64,000 bases of DNA from Bacteroidota bacterium (GCA_947477885.1 CANJUD010000002.1:124001-188000), one strand, 5' to 3'; positions 56,001 to 64,000 are shown, counted from the first letter of the stretch. Numbers and translations are program-made. Notes: generated by a model not told the origin, from the letters alone.

Positions 56001-58522
56001 TGCGTTACCGTCCAATCCCAAGCTGTATCTCCACCAGTTGAAGTGTTATAAAAATAGACACTATCAGATTGATCAATAATGGATTTATTGGCTATAAAAT
56101 TTACAACGGGAGTTTTTGATGGTGTAATTACCACAATATTTTTTGTTGCGGTATCGGTATTTTTACAATTGGCAGTTACTAATTGAATTGAGTGTGTTCC
56201 AGTAGTTGAAAATAAATACTTAAAATTGGTGCTATTGCTTAAATTATAGGTTTTATCGGCCCCCCAACTATAAACCTGTCCTAAATTGGCTCCTGCATTA
56301 TTTTGGATATTAAATGGTGTGCTTCTGTAAACAGAATCGGGCAGCGTAAAGGAAGAAACCGCTTTTGAATATATATATTTACTCTCATCGGAACCAATAC
56401 TTGGAGCAATTTCGCAACGGGCATCGCCATCAATATCGGTAGAAATTTTTAAGGAATTATCGCCTAATAAAGGAATATTTTTGCTTTTTAGATGTAGATC
56501 GTAAGGCGAATTTGATGTATTGTTAAAATCGGGAAGTTTATTATATAAAATCTTATTTAACCCATTTGCTCCCTGCAATGCATTGATTGAGTTATAAGAC
56601 TTTCCAACATAGGCCGGTACAGAACTATTGGGGCAATAAAAATTATTGTATTCGCACATCTTAAGGCTTGAAGCATTCGAACAATCGATAGCCCTCGCAT
56701 AGGCACCGGTACAGGAAATAATATTATTTGCAACTTGCACATTGGTGCAATTGCCAAGTAATAAGCCAATATTATTTGAAGAGCTAGAAAAAATGCTATT
56801 GTGAAATAAATTAACATTATCGCTATTATACAGATATATACCATAATAATTTGAACTGCCCTGTATACTATTATTAATTAAATTTAAATCTTTGTTATCA
56901 GTAATGTACCAACCATAAGCATAACCCGCAAGAACTTCATTATTTTTCACGGTAAGTGAATTTGAATACAATAAATAATTATAGGGAGAAGTAATTTTAT
57001 TGTTCATTATTAAATTGGAATCTGCATAGCGAAGATCAACTCCGAGTAAACTTGAAACCATGACGTTATTTTTAATACTATTTGCTTTTGAATAGGTTGC
57101 GTAGTCTCCATATAAGCTGAGGGCAGTGTAATAGGATCTTAAGAATGAATTCATCACTGTAATAGAATCATTCAAATTCCCAAGAGCATTGCTATTATCC
57201 CCCATGATGGCTATTGCATAAGAATTATAATTAGTATTAGTATCTGCTATTATAGTTAAACTATCTAATATAATATTTGAACTGCTATTGGTTATATATA
57301 CTGCCTTTGAGTTTGAATTATTCGAATTAATCACCGTCAAATTTTTTACTTTTATAAAAGAAGCATTGTCAAATTTGAGGGTGAAATTTTCTCCTGAAAT
57401 CAGCTCCCCGCCGCTGCCATCTATTGTCAGCAAATTGGCATCAGAGATTCCGCTTATTTTGCCAAAAGTAACATTTTCGTAATAGGTCATTTTATTTACT
57501 TTTATAGTAACGGCGCCATCTACGCCAACCTCATTTATGATGGTCACAAAATCTGCAAAACTTTTGAAATTATTCCGAGCTCCTGCTTTGGAGGAATCGA
57601 TGGTGTAAGAACCCTTTAAAGGCGTGCTAAGGAAAGCTTTCGCTGTATCGTTTGTTGCATCGGCATCGGACGACAGTCCATTGGGGTATTTAACCCACAC
57701 TTTTAAATTGCCTGTAACCGCTGCACTAATATTTAATGGGTTTTGGAATGTATACTCATACTTTCCGCAAGTTTGCAGATTCATACCGGAAACAAGTTCG
57801 GTGGTTATACTTCCATTACTAAATTGATAAGATAAACGCACACTATCAATAGTAACCGTTGAATAATTTTTAATAGCCACTTTAATTGCATTATTCCCCG
57901 ATGACAATAGCACTGCTGAAGGCTGAATTATTTGCTGCACAGCTATATCGGCATTTGCGGTGTGCACAACTGTAAGCTGAAGGTCTACAAAATCGCCATA
58001 TACGCCTGTGCAAGGATCGAATGTCTTATATCCATTATAATAATCAGAATAATAATCTGCCAGAACCCGCATTCTGTATTTGCCTGCCGAAACCCCTGAA
58101 GGGATTGGAATACTAAAACTCTGTGTTGCGCCGGCATACACATAAAGTGCTGAGTCTATTTTCTCTCCATTGGCTATGTCATTGTCAAATACATTGTCAT
58201 TATTCCAATCAACCCAAATACAGATTGCCTGATCGTAGGAACCTTTTACCTTTAACTCCATGCTATATGTATTGCCAGGTTCAACGCAAGCCTGAAGCGT
58301 ACCATAATTGTCGAAATAGGCGTTCGCGTAATTGCCTGTTGAGCTGTAAGACATGCTGCCATTGTCAAAATCAATAGATTCCGTACCCATGGGTATAGAA
58401 GCCGACCGATATGAAGAAGTTGGGGTGCACAAACTTTGCGCTAAGGCACCATGGCCCAATAAAAGGACCAACAAAAAGGCTAACAAATGGGAGTTCTTTT
58501 TAAGAAGTAAAGTATTATTCAT
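53003..58522 (-). CDS. Giant T9SS-exported multidomain surface protein (1839 aa)
   Basis: The protein has a signal peptide (1-28, cleavage after ALA). In order: a GEVED domain (~33-186, WVDWNNDNVFDND), a right-handed beta-helix (~335-675, many N-rich turns), two PKD domains (~731-893), a CUB-like domain (~898-1011, with FLRIWDGVDSKTG), two more PKD domains (~1020-1200), a second GEVED domain (~1205-1348, WIDINHDGTFDNSE), five DUF5011/HYR-type Ig units (~1348-1745, each starting APxIxLxG and containing DPG), and a T9SS type A signal (~1750-1839, LYPNPASDFINIKV ... LSQGLYFIVF). These are adhesion or carbohydrate-binding folds, exposed on the surface. It is the first gene of a two-gene unit with the 4170-codon gene. 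Confidence 0.9.
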   Translation of the reverse strand: MNNTLLLKKNSHLLAFLLVLLLGHGALAQSLCTPTSSYRSASIPMGTESIDFDNGSMSYSSTGNYANAYFDNYGTLQACVEPGNTYSMELKVKGSYDQAICIWVDWNNDNVFDNDIANGEKIDSALYVYAGATQSFSIPIPSGVSAGKYRMRVLADYYSDYYNGYKTFDPCTGVYGDFVDLQLTVVHTANADIAVQQIIQPSAVLLSSGNNAIKVAIKNYSTVTIDSVRLSYQFSNGSITTELVSGMNLQTCGKYEYTFQNPLNISAAVTGNLKVWVKYPNGLSSDADATNDTAKAFLSTPLKGSYTIDSSKAGARNNFKSFADFVTIINEVGVDGAVTIKVNKMTYYENVTFGKISGISDANLLTIDGSGGELISGENFTLKFDNASFIKVKNLTVINSNNSNSKAVYITNSSSNIILDSLTIIADTNTNYNSYAIAIMGDNSNALGNLNDSITVMNSFLRSYYTALSLYGDYATYSKANSIKNNVMVSSLLGVDLRYADSNLIMNNKITSPYNYLLYSNSLTVKNNEVLAGYAYGWYITDNKDLNLINNSIQGSSNYYGIYLYNSDNVNLFHNSIFSSSSNNIGLLLGNCTNVQVANNIISCTGAYARAIDCSNASSLKMCEYNNFYCPNSSVPAYVGKSYNSINALQGANGLNKILYNKLPDFNNTSNSPYDLHLKSKNIPLLGDNSLKISTDIDGDARCEIAPSIGSDESKYIYSKAVSSFTLPDSVYRSTPFNIQNNAGANLGQVYSWGADKTYNLSNSTNFKYLFSTTGTHSIQLVTANCKNTDTATKNIVVITPSKTPVVNFIANKSIIDQSDSVYFYNTSTGGDTAWDWTVTQGTKGTDYDFLNSTPNSNEVSIQFYTPGLYEICLQGFNAMGSSKICKSAYIEVVPVVNMCQNSKSVLPKASFYDDGGVNGTHGYYGYCSMLIDPCAGILNMEFTKFDVANYYSFLRIWDGVDSKTGTPLHSGNGWTGTYSPGKIIAKSGRFYIEWSFFNPSGNAGWEANWWPTAQKYSKPVAAFTAIPSTAFVGVNVNSQVLNYKPGAIYNWLLDNNLVNTGSTYSNSFSSPGSYQVCLAVSDCGGADTFCSTITIVKPTSAPVVDFILDYIGDSENCYVTSKSNYFTHGDTILLKDISGQGPTSWQWSSNSSHVIFISGKTAGEALIITDSVGTYDITLVATNSVGSATVTKSLFITIVPSSCVPTVQYIQSDIGINEIQLHHKRFASKSGISSYSDYSNTSTFCVSPGGKYPFVVSRNTAQNSVNQIVWIDINHDGTFDNSEIINQITSNSSSVWSDSVVVPLNIAYGETLIRFATNFGKSVAKPCGPELFAEFEDFGLFVIPDAEAPVITIIGANPDVVGRGKVYNDSGAIAWDAVDGYFPANATGLFYNNVNVDSFYIYYNATDLNGNIADTVKRLVYVAADNQAPIITLNGDSLIYVDINSNFSDPGVSAFDSIYGAINASNINVVGSVNIKKFGTYKLNYTACDPKNNCASISRTVIVGDTTRPIIYLSGANPLYLEVGDTFVDPGVQSIFDNYSKNLSYTTISNVNNLMLGSYKVLYQSEDSFKNRGTESRVVIVRDTKAPQINLAGGDTIVIEATRNAGFKDPGYAASDNYFTALNWTIVDSVKIDKMYVGQYQYIYYDVADQSGNKSSKVRTILLQKTSKPWLILKGNSLEKFMKRDTAVAYNEPGVDKFDAFYDDADLSVSITGSVDLAKAGIYELRYQITDPVGNKAVNTITRVIDVISNTGILAVSKSDLELYPNPASDFINIKVDGAKKFTGYKIYNQFGQLVKSSSENIIAGYYTIQLGELSQGLYFIVFNHELSPEIQKIQIVK

Positions 58523-58971
58523 GATGTTAATTTTTTTTAAAGTTGTAAATGTACGGTGTTTTAATTAAAAATTTGTTAACCGCGAATCATACATTTTAAA
58601 AGCCTAGTAACCAATATTTTAAAAATTAATCGATGAAGACACAAGTTTTGCTTGCAATTTTAAACAAAATGCAAAGGATCGCAAGTGCAATAATTTTGAA
58701 AAGCTATTCATTGAGCGTAGCGAGAATGCGCGGTTTGCAGATCAACCTGAAAAAATAAAAAAGGGAGAACTACTTTTCGTAATCAGTTTGCTTCTAGTTG
58801 AAAAGAGAACAGCGCTATCATAGGGCAAACAAATTTTGTTTTAAACTAAAAAATAAGATTTACTATCACAAAGTCAGAGAAAACTCGCTCCTACTAAAAT
58901 CCTGAACTTTTATAATGACACAACTCATTCCTCTAAATTAATTTCATCCTGAGCTCGACGAAGGGCACATC
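58523..58971. other. Gap upstream of the giant operon
   Basis: This stretch must hold the promoter of the giant operon (a TACATTTA close to TAnnTTTG occurs about 25 bp upstream of the start, weak). It also has a GAGCGTAGCGAG palindromic word (58715 region), the right copy of the 31-bp repeat (58753-58783) and a CATCCTGAGCTCGACGAAGGGC word at about 58946. No gene is seen. Confidence 0.5.
58753..58783. repeat. Right copy of the 31-bp direct repeat
   Basis: Exact copy of 40400-40430, but without the right half of the terminator stem; the following bases (CAGTTTGCTTC) are unrelated to those at 40431. It is therefore only a half hairpin here. Confidence 0.93.
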
Positions 58972-59748
58972 TCATTTCCTCTTCGCTTCATTCCACCAAC
59001 TATCCATCAATTCCAATCCAGCATCGGGCAAATTTATATTTTCAGCTTTGGCACGTTCTTCTATATAATGAAACCGCGTTTTGAATTTTTGATTGGTGCG
59101 TTCCAATGCGTTGTCGGGATTGATACCTGCATGGCGACCATAGTTTATTAATGCAAATAACAAATCTCCAAATTCATCTTCTTTTTTGGCCATCGAACTA
59201 TCACTATCGAGTTCATGTTTTAGTTCAATAAGTTCTTCATCTACCTTGGCCCATACTTGTTCTTTGGTATCCCAATCGAAACCCACGCTTGCTGCTTTCT
59301 CCTGCATACGATAGGCTTTCACAAGTGATGGCAATGAATTGGGAACTCCACCTAACACAGATTTATTTCCCTCTTTCAATTTAATCTGTTCCCAGTTTTG
59401 TTTCACTTGCTCTGCATCATCTGCTTGCGCGTTTCCATATATATGTGGATGACGATTTATTAATTTTTCGCATAGTGAATGTATTACATCAGCTATATCA
59501 AATGTATTTGTTTCGCTGGCAATTCTGCTATAAAAAACGATATGTAGTAATACATCTCCCAATTCTTTTTTTATCTCCGTCATATCACCGGCCATAATGG
59601 CGTCGCATAATTCGTAAGTTTCTTCTATGGTATTAGTCCGCAAACTCTGAAAAGTTTGTTCCTTATCCCAGGGGCATTGTTCACGTAGCTCGTCCATGAT
59701 GGTGAGTATGCGTTGGAAGGCTTCTAGTTTTTGTTCTGTAGTATTCAT
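58972..59748 (-). CDS. mazG: Nucleoside triphosphate pyrophosphohydrolase MazG
   Basis: This 258-residue enzyme hydrolyses NTPs/dNTPs to monophosphates and removes aberrant nucleotides. Two MazG domains are present: the first with CPWDKEQTFQSL and ETYELCDAIM, ELGDVLLHIVFYS (metal-binding Glu/Asp in EExxE-DxxE-like order), the second with FGDLLFALINYGRH. The length is normal. The upstream gap (59749-59930) contains an inverted heptad repeat shared with the start of the window. Confidence 0.95.
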   Translation of the reverse strand: MNTTEQKLEAFQRILTIMDELREQCPWDKEQTFQSLRTNTIEETYELCDAIMAGDMTEIKKELGDVLLHIVFYSRIASETNTFDIADVIHSLCEKLINRHPHIYGNAQADDAEQVKQNWEQIKLKEGNKSVLGGVPNSLPSLVKAYRMQEKAASVGFDWDTKEQVWAKVDEELIELKHELDSDSSMAKKEDEFGDLLFALINYGRHAGINPDNALERTNQKFKTRFHYIEERAKAENINLPDAGLELMDSWWNEAKRK

Positions 59749-59758
59749 TTTTTTAGTG

Positions 59759-59929
59759 GTCAGTAAACAGTAGTCAGCAATCAGTGTTGCTGTCGCACAA
59801 TTGTAAAGAACTAATTACTGTTATTATATTTTTGTTCGATAATATTTTTAATTTTTTATACTTTTAGTTGCCGGTACCTATTTGCTGCCGTAGGGACTGA
59901 CTACTGATTACTGTTTACTGACCACTATT
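59759..59929. repeat. Third GTCAGTA-type inverted heptad repeat (long loop)
   Basis: The left arm is 59759-59786 (GTCAGTA, AACAGTA, GTCAGCA, ATCAGTG) and the right arm 59895-59929 (GACTGAC, TACTGAT, TACTGTT, TACTGAC, CACTATT), 108 nt apart, between mazG and the permease gene. It is the same unit as at 1924 and 2996, 57 kb away. Confidence 0.88.
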
Positions 59930-59930
59930 A

Positions 59931-61193
59931 TTATATTCCCGTTCTTATCGCTTCGGCGGGGTCCAATTTCGAACCATTATATGCAGGTATAATTCCAAAA
60001 ACTACACCTATTATAATAGAAACAAAAGTTCCAGTTAATATATTATTTAATCCCAAACTCACTTCAAAAGGCATGGCGTTTTTAAATGCTAGCGTGAGTA
60101 GCCAAACCAATAAGATGCCTATAAAACCGCCCAACAAACTCAATACTACGGACTCGGCTAAAAACTGCAACAGTATAAAATTATTTTTTGCTCCCAATGA
60201 TTTTTGTATCCCAATCTGATTGGTTCTTTCCTTAACAGATACAAACATGATATTGGCAATGCCGAATCCGCCAACCAAAATTGACAGACCACCAATAAGC
60301 CAACCTGCCATAGTGAGAGCTGCGAAAAAACCTTCGAGTGTTGAAGTTAATAGGGTTATTTTATTTAATGCAAAGTTTGGTTCATCCTGCGGTTTTATAT
60401 GTCGTATAGCACGCATATCGCCTTGCAATTCATTCTCTAGCTCATCTAACCCCACACCTGCTTTTCCTTTAACTAAAATAGTTGGGTTTCGATTGTCTTG
60501 ATCCAGGTTCGCAAAGCCCATGGCGTATTCCATCGGTATCATTAATTGATTATCCAAACTATTGCCCAGCATACTCTCCCCTTCTTTTTTGAACACCCCT
60601 GCAATTCGCAATTTGCGTCCCTTCATATCAATAGTTTTCCCCACAGGGTCGCCATCGCCAAATAAACTTGTTGCTAGGCTTGCCCCAATCAAAGCAACAG
60701 CTCTTCCACCTCGTGATTCTGCCTCAGTGAAATACCTGCCGTTTTGAAATTCTAAACTTTTTACTTCTTTATAACTATATGATACTGCCATAATACTCAC
60801 CCCATCTGCCGCATTTGAATTCCACTCAATAGTACGCGGGGCAAGGTTTGCCATAAAGGCTGAATAGGCCATATGATTTATTTTCTTATCCAGCTTTTCC
60901 AAATCTTTCTTCTGTGGTTGCGGTCGGTTCATATATTTCCACCAAGGGTATTCTGGACCGAAAGTCCAGGGCCATTTTTGTACAAATACCACATCGTTTC
61001 CTAGGCTTTGTATACTCGTTTTAATATTGCCCACCATAGAGTCGGTAATAGTAAAAACCAATATAATACAAAATATACCAATTGTAATACCAAGCACTGA
61101 TAGCAAGGAACGCAGCTTATTAAGCCACAAACTTTGGAAGGCAAATAATACGCCTTCGCCCATCAATCGTAATGATAATAATAGGTTTTTCAT
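59931..61193 (-). CDS. MacB/FtsX-type ABC transporter permease
   Basis: This 420-residue inner-membrane protein has one transmembrane helix near the N terminus (SVLGITIGIFCIILVFTITDS), a large periplasmic MacB-PCD-like domain (~50-280, with VVFVQKWPW and WKYMNRPQP) and three helices at the C terminus (IANIMFVSVKERTNQIGIQKSLGA, the usual FtsX motif). It is the permease half of a mechanotransmission ABC system (macrolide/lipoprotein type); the ATPase is not adjacent. A -7-like element (minus-strand TAGCTTTG) is at 61202-61209. Confidence 0.92.
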   Translation of the reverse strand: MKNLLLSLRLMGEGVLFAFQSLWLNKLRSLLSVLGITIGIFCIILVFTITDSMVGNIKTSIQSLGNDVVFVQKWPWTFGPEYPWWKYMNRPQPQKKDLEKLDKKINHMAYSAFMANLAPRTIEWNSNAADGVSIMAVSYSYKEVKSLEFQNGRYFTEAESRGGRAVALIGASLATSLFGDGDPVGKTIDMKGRKLRIAGVFKKEGESMLGNSLDNQLMIPMEYAMGFANLDQDNRNPTILVKGKAGVGLDELENELQGDMRAIRHIKPQDEPNFALNKITLLTSTLEGFFAALTMAGWLIGGLSILVGGFGIANIMFVSVKERTNQIGIQKSLGAKNNFILLQFLAESVVLSLLGGFIGILLVWLLTLAFKNAMPFEVSLGLNNILTGTFVSIIIGVVFGIIPAYNGSKLDPAEAIRTGI

Positions 61194-61460
61194 TGGAGAT
61201 GCAAAGCTAGGAAGAATTTACGATGTACGATGTACGATGTTTGCTGACGCCTGATTAAGGATGCCGTGGTGAGCGTAGTCGAACCATGGCTGACGCCTGA
61301 TATATATACTGCCTGTGGTGTGGTGGTTAGCAGCCTGCACTGAGCGAAAGCCGAAGTGGAGTCGAACCATCGCCAACCGCACCTTTGCACATACGATTTT
61401 GCTGACGCCTTATTCATCATTCATCATTAGTAAATCTCCGAATCCCGAATCCAAAAAAAT
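61194..61460. repeat. Repeat-rich gap: TACGATG heptads and GCTGACGCC words
   Basis: TACGATG occurs three times in tandem at 61219-61239. GCTGACGCC occurs three or more times (about 61243, 61290, 61391). Two GAGC...GTCGAACCA words near 61269 and 61350 match the repeat found inside the pdhC linker. No gene is seen between the permease and htrA. Confidence 0.8.
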
Positions 61461-61493
61461 TTTGCTATATCCTATAACAAAATCCTAATTTTG
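61461..61493 (+). promoter_or_regulatory. Putative htrA promoter
   Basis: TTTG (61461-61464) and TAATTTTG (61486-61493) are 21 bp apart, about 45 bp before the ATG at 61538. Confidence 0.58.
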
Positions 61494-61537
61494 TACGTTG
61501 AAAGAAAAATCAAAAAATCAAAAAATCAAGAATTATT

Positions 61538-62977
61538 ATGAACTATAAAAAAATCATCACATTATCCGTTGTATGCGGACTTATTAGCGGGCTGGCAGGT
61601 AGCATGGCCGTTATGTATTTTAGTAAATCGAACAATAATAATTTTACTCAAGCTCCAGTTCCTGTATTTAGTAAAACTGGATACGCAGCAGCAGGAGCAG
61701 TTCCCTCGTTTGTTGGGGCGTCGGCAAAAGCTACCCCTTGCGTGGTATTTATAAAAACCGTGACCGAAGCACGTGCCGCAAACCGTGACCCTTTCTTCGA
61801 TTTCTTTAGTTGGGATCCTTTTGGTCAGCGTGGCCCATCAGCTGCATCGGGCTCGGGAGTAATACTTTCAGCCGATGGGTATATAGTAACCAATAACCAT
61901 GTAATAGATGGTGCGGATAATATAGAAGTGATTACCAATGGAAACAAACGCTCGTACAAAGCCCGCGTAATTGGTGCCGACCCAAATACAGATTTGGCTT
62001 TGATAAAAATACAAGCTACTGATTTACCCTTTATATCTATTGGAAATTCAGAACAATTATTGGTGGGCGATTGGGTAATGGCAGTAGGTAATCCTTTTAA
62101 TTTAACTTCTACAGTTACTGCTGGCATTGTGAGTGCCAAAGGAAGAAACATTAATATAGTAAATACCAAATTCCCTATCGAATCATTTATACAAACTGAT
62201 GCTGCCATTAATCCTGGCAACTCAGGTGGAGCCTTGATAGACCTGCAAGGCAACCTTGTTGGAATTAATACTGCGATTGCTTCCAACACTGGTTCCTATA
62301 ATGGTTATGGATTTGCAATTCCGATTGATATGGTTTCAAAAATTGTGGAAGATTTGAAAAAATTTGGCGAGGTACAACGCGGATATCCTGGCATGGAAGT
62401 AAAAGATATAGAAGCTGAACTTGCTGAAAAAATTGATTACAAAGGCAATAATGGGGTATATGTAAATGGCGTGCTAGATGAGGGTCCCGCAAAAATTGGT
62501 GGCTTGCAAAAAGGTGATATTATTATAAAAGCTGGCACTAAAAATATAGACAGCAAATCTGTATTCGACGAGCAGATAAGCTTACGCAGGCCTGGTGATG
62601 AGCTTAGTATAATATATTTGAGAAAAGGTGTTCAAGGTACTACCAGTATCAAACTTTTCAGTAAGGAAACTACCAATAAAATATTATATAAAAACACCTA
62701 TCATTCCAATTCTCTCAACTCCGATTTAACACCCGTAACTGCTGAAGAAAAAGAAAAGTATAGTATTGATGGTGGAATTAAAATTGACAATATCATTGGT
62801 GGACCACTTAAACAAATGGGCTTGCAGAATGGAAGTATTATACTAAAGTTCAATAACAAAACATATAATGTTCCCACAGAATTGGAAGATGCAATTTTGA
62901 AATCATCAGGAAGTATTAATATGAAAATCATTGACCAAAACGGCAATGTAGGGAATTATAGTTTCTTGAGGTATTGA
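61538..62977 (+). CDS. HtrA/DegP-type serine protease
   Basis: This 479-residue periplasmic protease degrades or refolds misfolded envelope proteins. An N-terminal hydrophobic segment (ITLSVVCGLISGLAGSMAVMYF) is a signal or anchor. The catalytic triad is His121 (TNNHVID), Asp152 (NTDLALI) and Ser229 (GNSGGAL), all in canonical context. Two PDZ domains follow (about 280-370 and 385-479). A Gly/Phe-rich loop FFDFFSWDPFGQ lies before the domain, as in DegP loop LA. It is probably monocistronic, with a promoter-like site upstream and an inverted heptad repeat downstream. Confidence 0.95.
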   Translation: MNYKKIITLSVVCGLISGLAGSMAVMYFSKSNNNNFTQAPVPVFSKTGYAAAGAVPSFVGASAKATPCVVFIKTVTEARAANRDPFFDFFSWDPFGQRGPSAASGSGVILSADGYIVTNNHVIDGADNIEVITNGNKRSYKARVIGADPNTDLALIKIQATDLPFISIGNSEQLLVGDWVMAVGNPFNLTSTVTAGIVSAKGRNINIVNTKFPIESFIQTDAAINPGNSGGALIDLQGNLVGINTAIASNTGSYNGYGFAIPIDMVSKIVEDLKKFGEVQRGYPGMEVKDIEAELAEKIDYKGNNGVYVNGVLDEGPAKIGGLQKGDIIIKAGTKNIDSKSVFDEQISLRRPGDELSIIYLRKGVQGTTSIKLFSKETTNKILYKNTYHSNSLNSDLTPVTAEEKEKYSIDGGIKIDNIIGGPLKQMGLQNGSIILKFNNKTYNVPTELEDAILKSSGSINMKIIDQNGNVGNYSFLRY

Positions 62978-62980
62978 TTA

Positions 62981-63051
62981 AATTACGTATGTCAAATTAC
63001 GAATTAGGGATGAAAACTATATATCGTAATTGGCCATTCGTAATTTGTAAT
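62981..63051. repeat. AATTACG inverted heptad repeat between convergent genes
   Basis: Heptads AATTACG, TATGTCA, AATTACG, AATTAGG (62981-63008) face TCGTAAT, TGGCCAT, TCGTAAT, TTGTAAT (63024-63051). The third left heptad region can pair with the third right one (12 bp: CAAATTACGAAT). It lies between htrA and dinB and could end both transcripts. Confidence 0.85.
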
Positions 63052-63066
63052 TTAAGATATTCAAAC

Positions 63067-63612
63067 TCAACTCGGCGTCCAAGTAGTTAAATACTTTTCT
63101 TTTATCACATTGATATGATGTATCTCGTGTGCCAATATCATATATCCCAATGCTTTTACAGATGCGGTGCTTTCATTTGTGCTGCCTCTTCTCGCCAGCA
63201 TTTCTTCGTCGAAACTTTCAAACATCATAATAGAACCATTACGCACAACGGTGTATTCTTGAAGCATTTTACGCCAGTTTCTATCTTGTGCTTTGCTAGC
63301 CATAGCAAATTCATTTTCATTGAAACTATGTAATACATTTTTATCATTGCGTGCAAAGTTTAAAGCACGATAACAATATATACGCTCGGTATCTATTATA
63401 TGTTGCCACATCTCTTTTATGGTCCATTTGCCGGGCTCATAGCGATGGGTTAGTATATTCACATCAAGGTCGAGCAAAAAATCGAATGTGCTGCAAAATG
63501 ATTCTTTTAAACCTTGAATTAAATCATCAAAATCTACTAAAGCTATATCGGCTTTATACCGCTCAGGATATTCATTGGCCAAGGGTTTTGTGATGATAAT
63601 TTCTTTTCTCAT
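63067..63612 (-). CDS. DinB family (DfsB-like) metal-dependent protein
   Basis: This 181-residue cytoplasmic protein has the four-helix-bundle DinB fold. The metal-binding histidines lie in WTIKEMWQHIIDTERIYCYRAL (first His) and GYMILAHEIHHINVIKEKYL (HEIHH), the usual three-His arrangement. Family members are thiol-dependent S-transferases or damage-inducible proteins; no substrate is implied here. It faces htrA with a hairpin repeat between them. Confidence 0.88.
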   Translation of the reverse strand: MRKEIIITKPLANEYPERYKADIALVDFDDLIQGLKESFCSTFDFLLDLDVNILTHRYEPGKWTIKEMWQHIIDTERIYCYRALNFARNDKNVLHSFNENEFAMASKAQDRNWRKMLQEYTVVRNGSIMMFESFDEEMLARRGSTNESTASVKALGYMILAHEIHHINVIKEKYLTTWTPS

Positions 63613-63665
63613 TTTAATCTCTTTTTTTATTAGGTAGTTGACATATTATAATTCATCGCGGCAAA

Positions 63666-64000
63666 TTATTGAGTTAATATTTGAGGATAGGAAGTAATTG
63701 ATTCAAGTGCTTTTTTCATATAAGGATCGTTCTCGTTTGCAGTTTTAATAAACTCATTTTCGCCCAATGCTCGGCGTGCAATATACGACTTTAATTGACG
63801 CTCTATGATACTTATTGATTTTGCAAAACCTGCCCAGTTAATTTCCAGTCCTTTGCCCTTTGCAAACTGGGTCAACCCTTCTGAAACCTTCTGATGGCGG
63901 GCACTCCACCAAATATCAAAATCTATTTTATTTTTCATATTCTTCAATTCAGGATAGGCATCGGTTAGTTGGTAAACATATTGCTGCATATATCCATTTT
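63666..64000 (-). CDS. C-terminal end of a gene, probably S41 peptidase, truncated by the window
   Basis: The frame stays open upstream of the first Met (63989) to the window edge, so the start is outside. The visible ~110 residues end in FAKSISIIERQLKSYIARRALGENEF followed by PYMKKALESI, a pattern seen at the C terminus of Bacteroidota carboxy-terminal processing proteases (S41), where a long helix follows the catalytic domain. No catalytic residue is in view. The assignment is by resemblance only. Confidence 0.55.
   Translation of the reverse strand, partial: NGYMQQYVYQLTDAYPELKNMKNKIDFDIWWSARHQKVSEGLTQFAKGKGLEINWAGFAKSISIIERQLKSYIARRALGENEFIKTANENDPYMKKALESITSYPQILTQ

Noticed and set aside
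40736-58568. Many ORFs of 60-140 codons antisense or out of frame within the giant genes
   Set aside because: They are shadows of the 4170- and 1839-codon genes, without signal peptides or motifs, and read as low-complexity peptides.
40400-58783. Classical transposon with target-site duplication
   Set aside because: A 31-bp duplication is too long for common transposases, and no transposase or terminal inverted repeats are seen in the block.
1-64000. tRNA, rRNA, tmRNA or SRP RNA genes
   Set aside because: No convincing T-loop, anticodon arm or other conserved RNA core was recognised in any gap on either strand; a covariance-model scan would be needed to exclude them.

Overview
The window is a stretch of chromosome from a low-GC member of the Bacteroidota, most likely a Sphingobacteria/Chitinophagia-type environmental lineage. 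The reasons are: Por/T9SS C-terminal sorting domains (a PNP motif followed by a GxY ending) on four secreted proteins; promoter-like sites of the Bacteroidota form TTTG, about 20 bp, TAnnTTTG; no recognisable Shine-Dalgarno sequence at most starts; and the family set (Smr/DUF2027, DUF5011, GEVED, choice-of-anchor V). It is ordinary chromosomal DNA: I see no phage, integrase, transposase, CRISPR array, rRNA or tRNA.

Layout. 0-9 kb: ABC-F ATPase, Smr-domain protein, a SulP anion transporter with a frameshifted porin behind it, a TolB-like propeller and an outer-membrane barrel. 9.4-20.9 kb: phosphohexomutase, SRPBCC protein, pyruvate dehydrogenase E2, PssA, MurA, an MsbA-type exporter and a lipoprotein hydrolase, separated by repeat-rich spacers. 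21-26.4 kb: thioredoxin-like protein, EF-P, Ffh, a secreted nuclease with two Cys3His motifs, and a THUMP methyltransferase. 26.5-33.4 kb: secreted proteins (TolB-like, beta-helix T9SS cargo, choice-of-anchor V T9SS cargo, S41 protease) and a broken hydrolase gene. 33.5-40.4 kb: L27/L21, an orphan Phd antitoxin, sigma-54, and a tightly packed histidine kinase / cytochrome c / RecQ run. 40.5-58.5 kb: two giant T9SS cargo genes (4170 and 1839 codons) on the minus strand, 31 bp apart. 59-64 kb: MazG, a MacB-type permease, HtrA/DegP, DinB, and the end of an S41-like protease cut by the window edge.

The most unusual material is of two kinds. First, the giant two-gene block is bracketed by a 31-bp exact direct repeat, and the larger protein carries a glycine-rich, Ser/Thr-flanked hydrophobic module unlike its fibronectin-type surroundings. 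Second, the intergenic spaces are populated by several families of small structured repeats: a ~190-bp multi-hairpin element in three copies with covarying stems (plus a probable diverged relative), a perfect 9-bp palindrome whose copies covary and which forms the 3' ends of genes, and at least eleven loci of different heptanucleotide repeats that keep a strict 7-bp phase and are often arranged as inverted pairs. Family names rest on motif recognition by eye; no database search was run.
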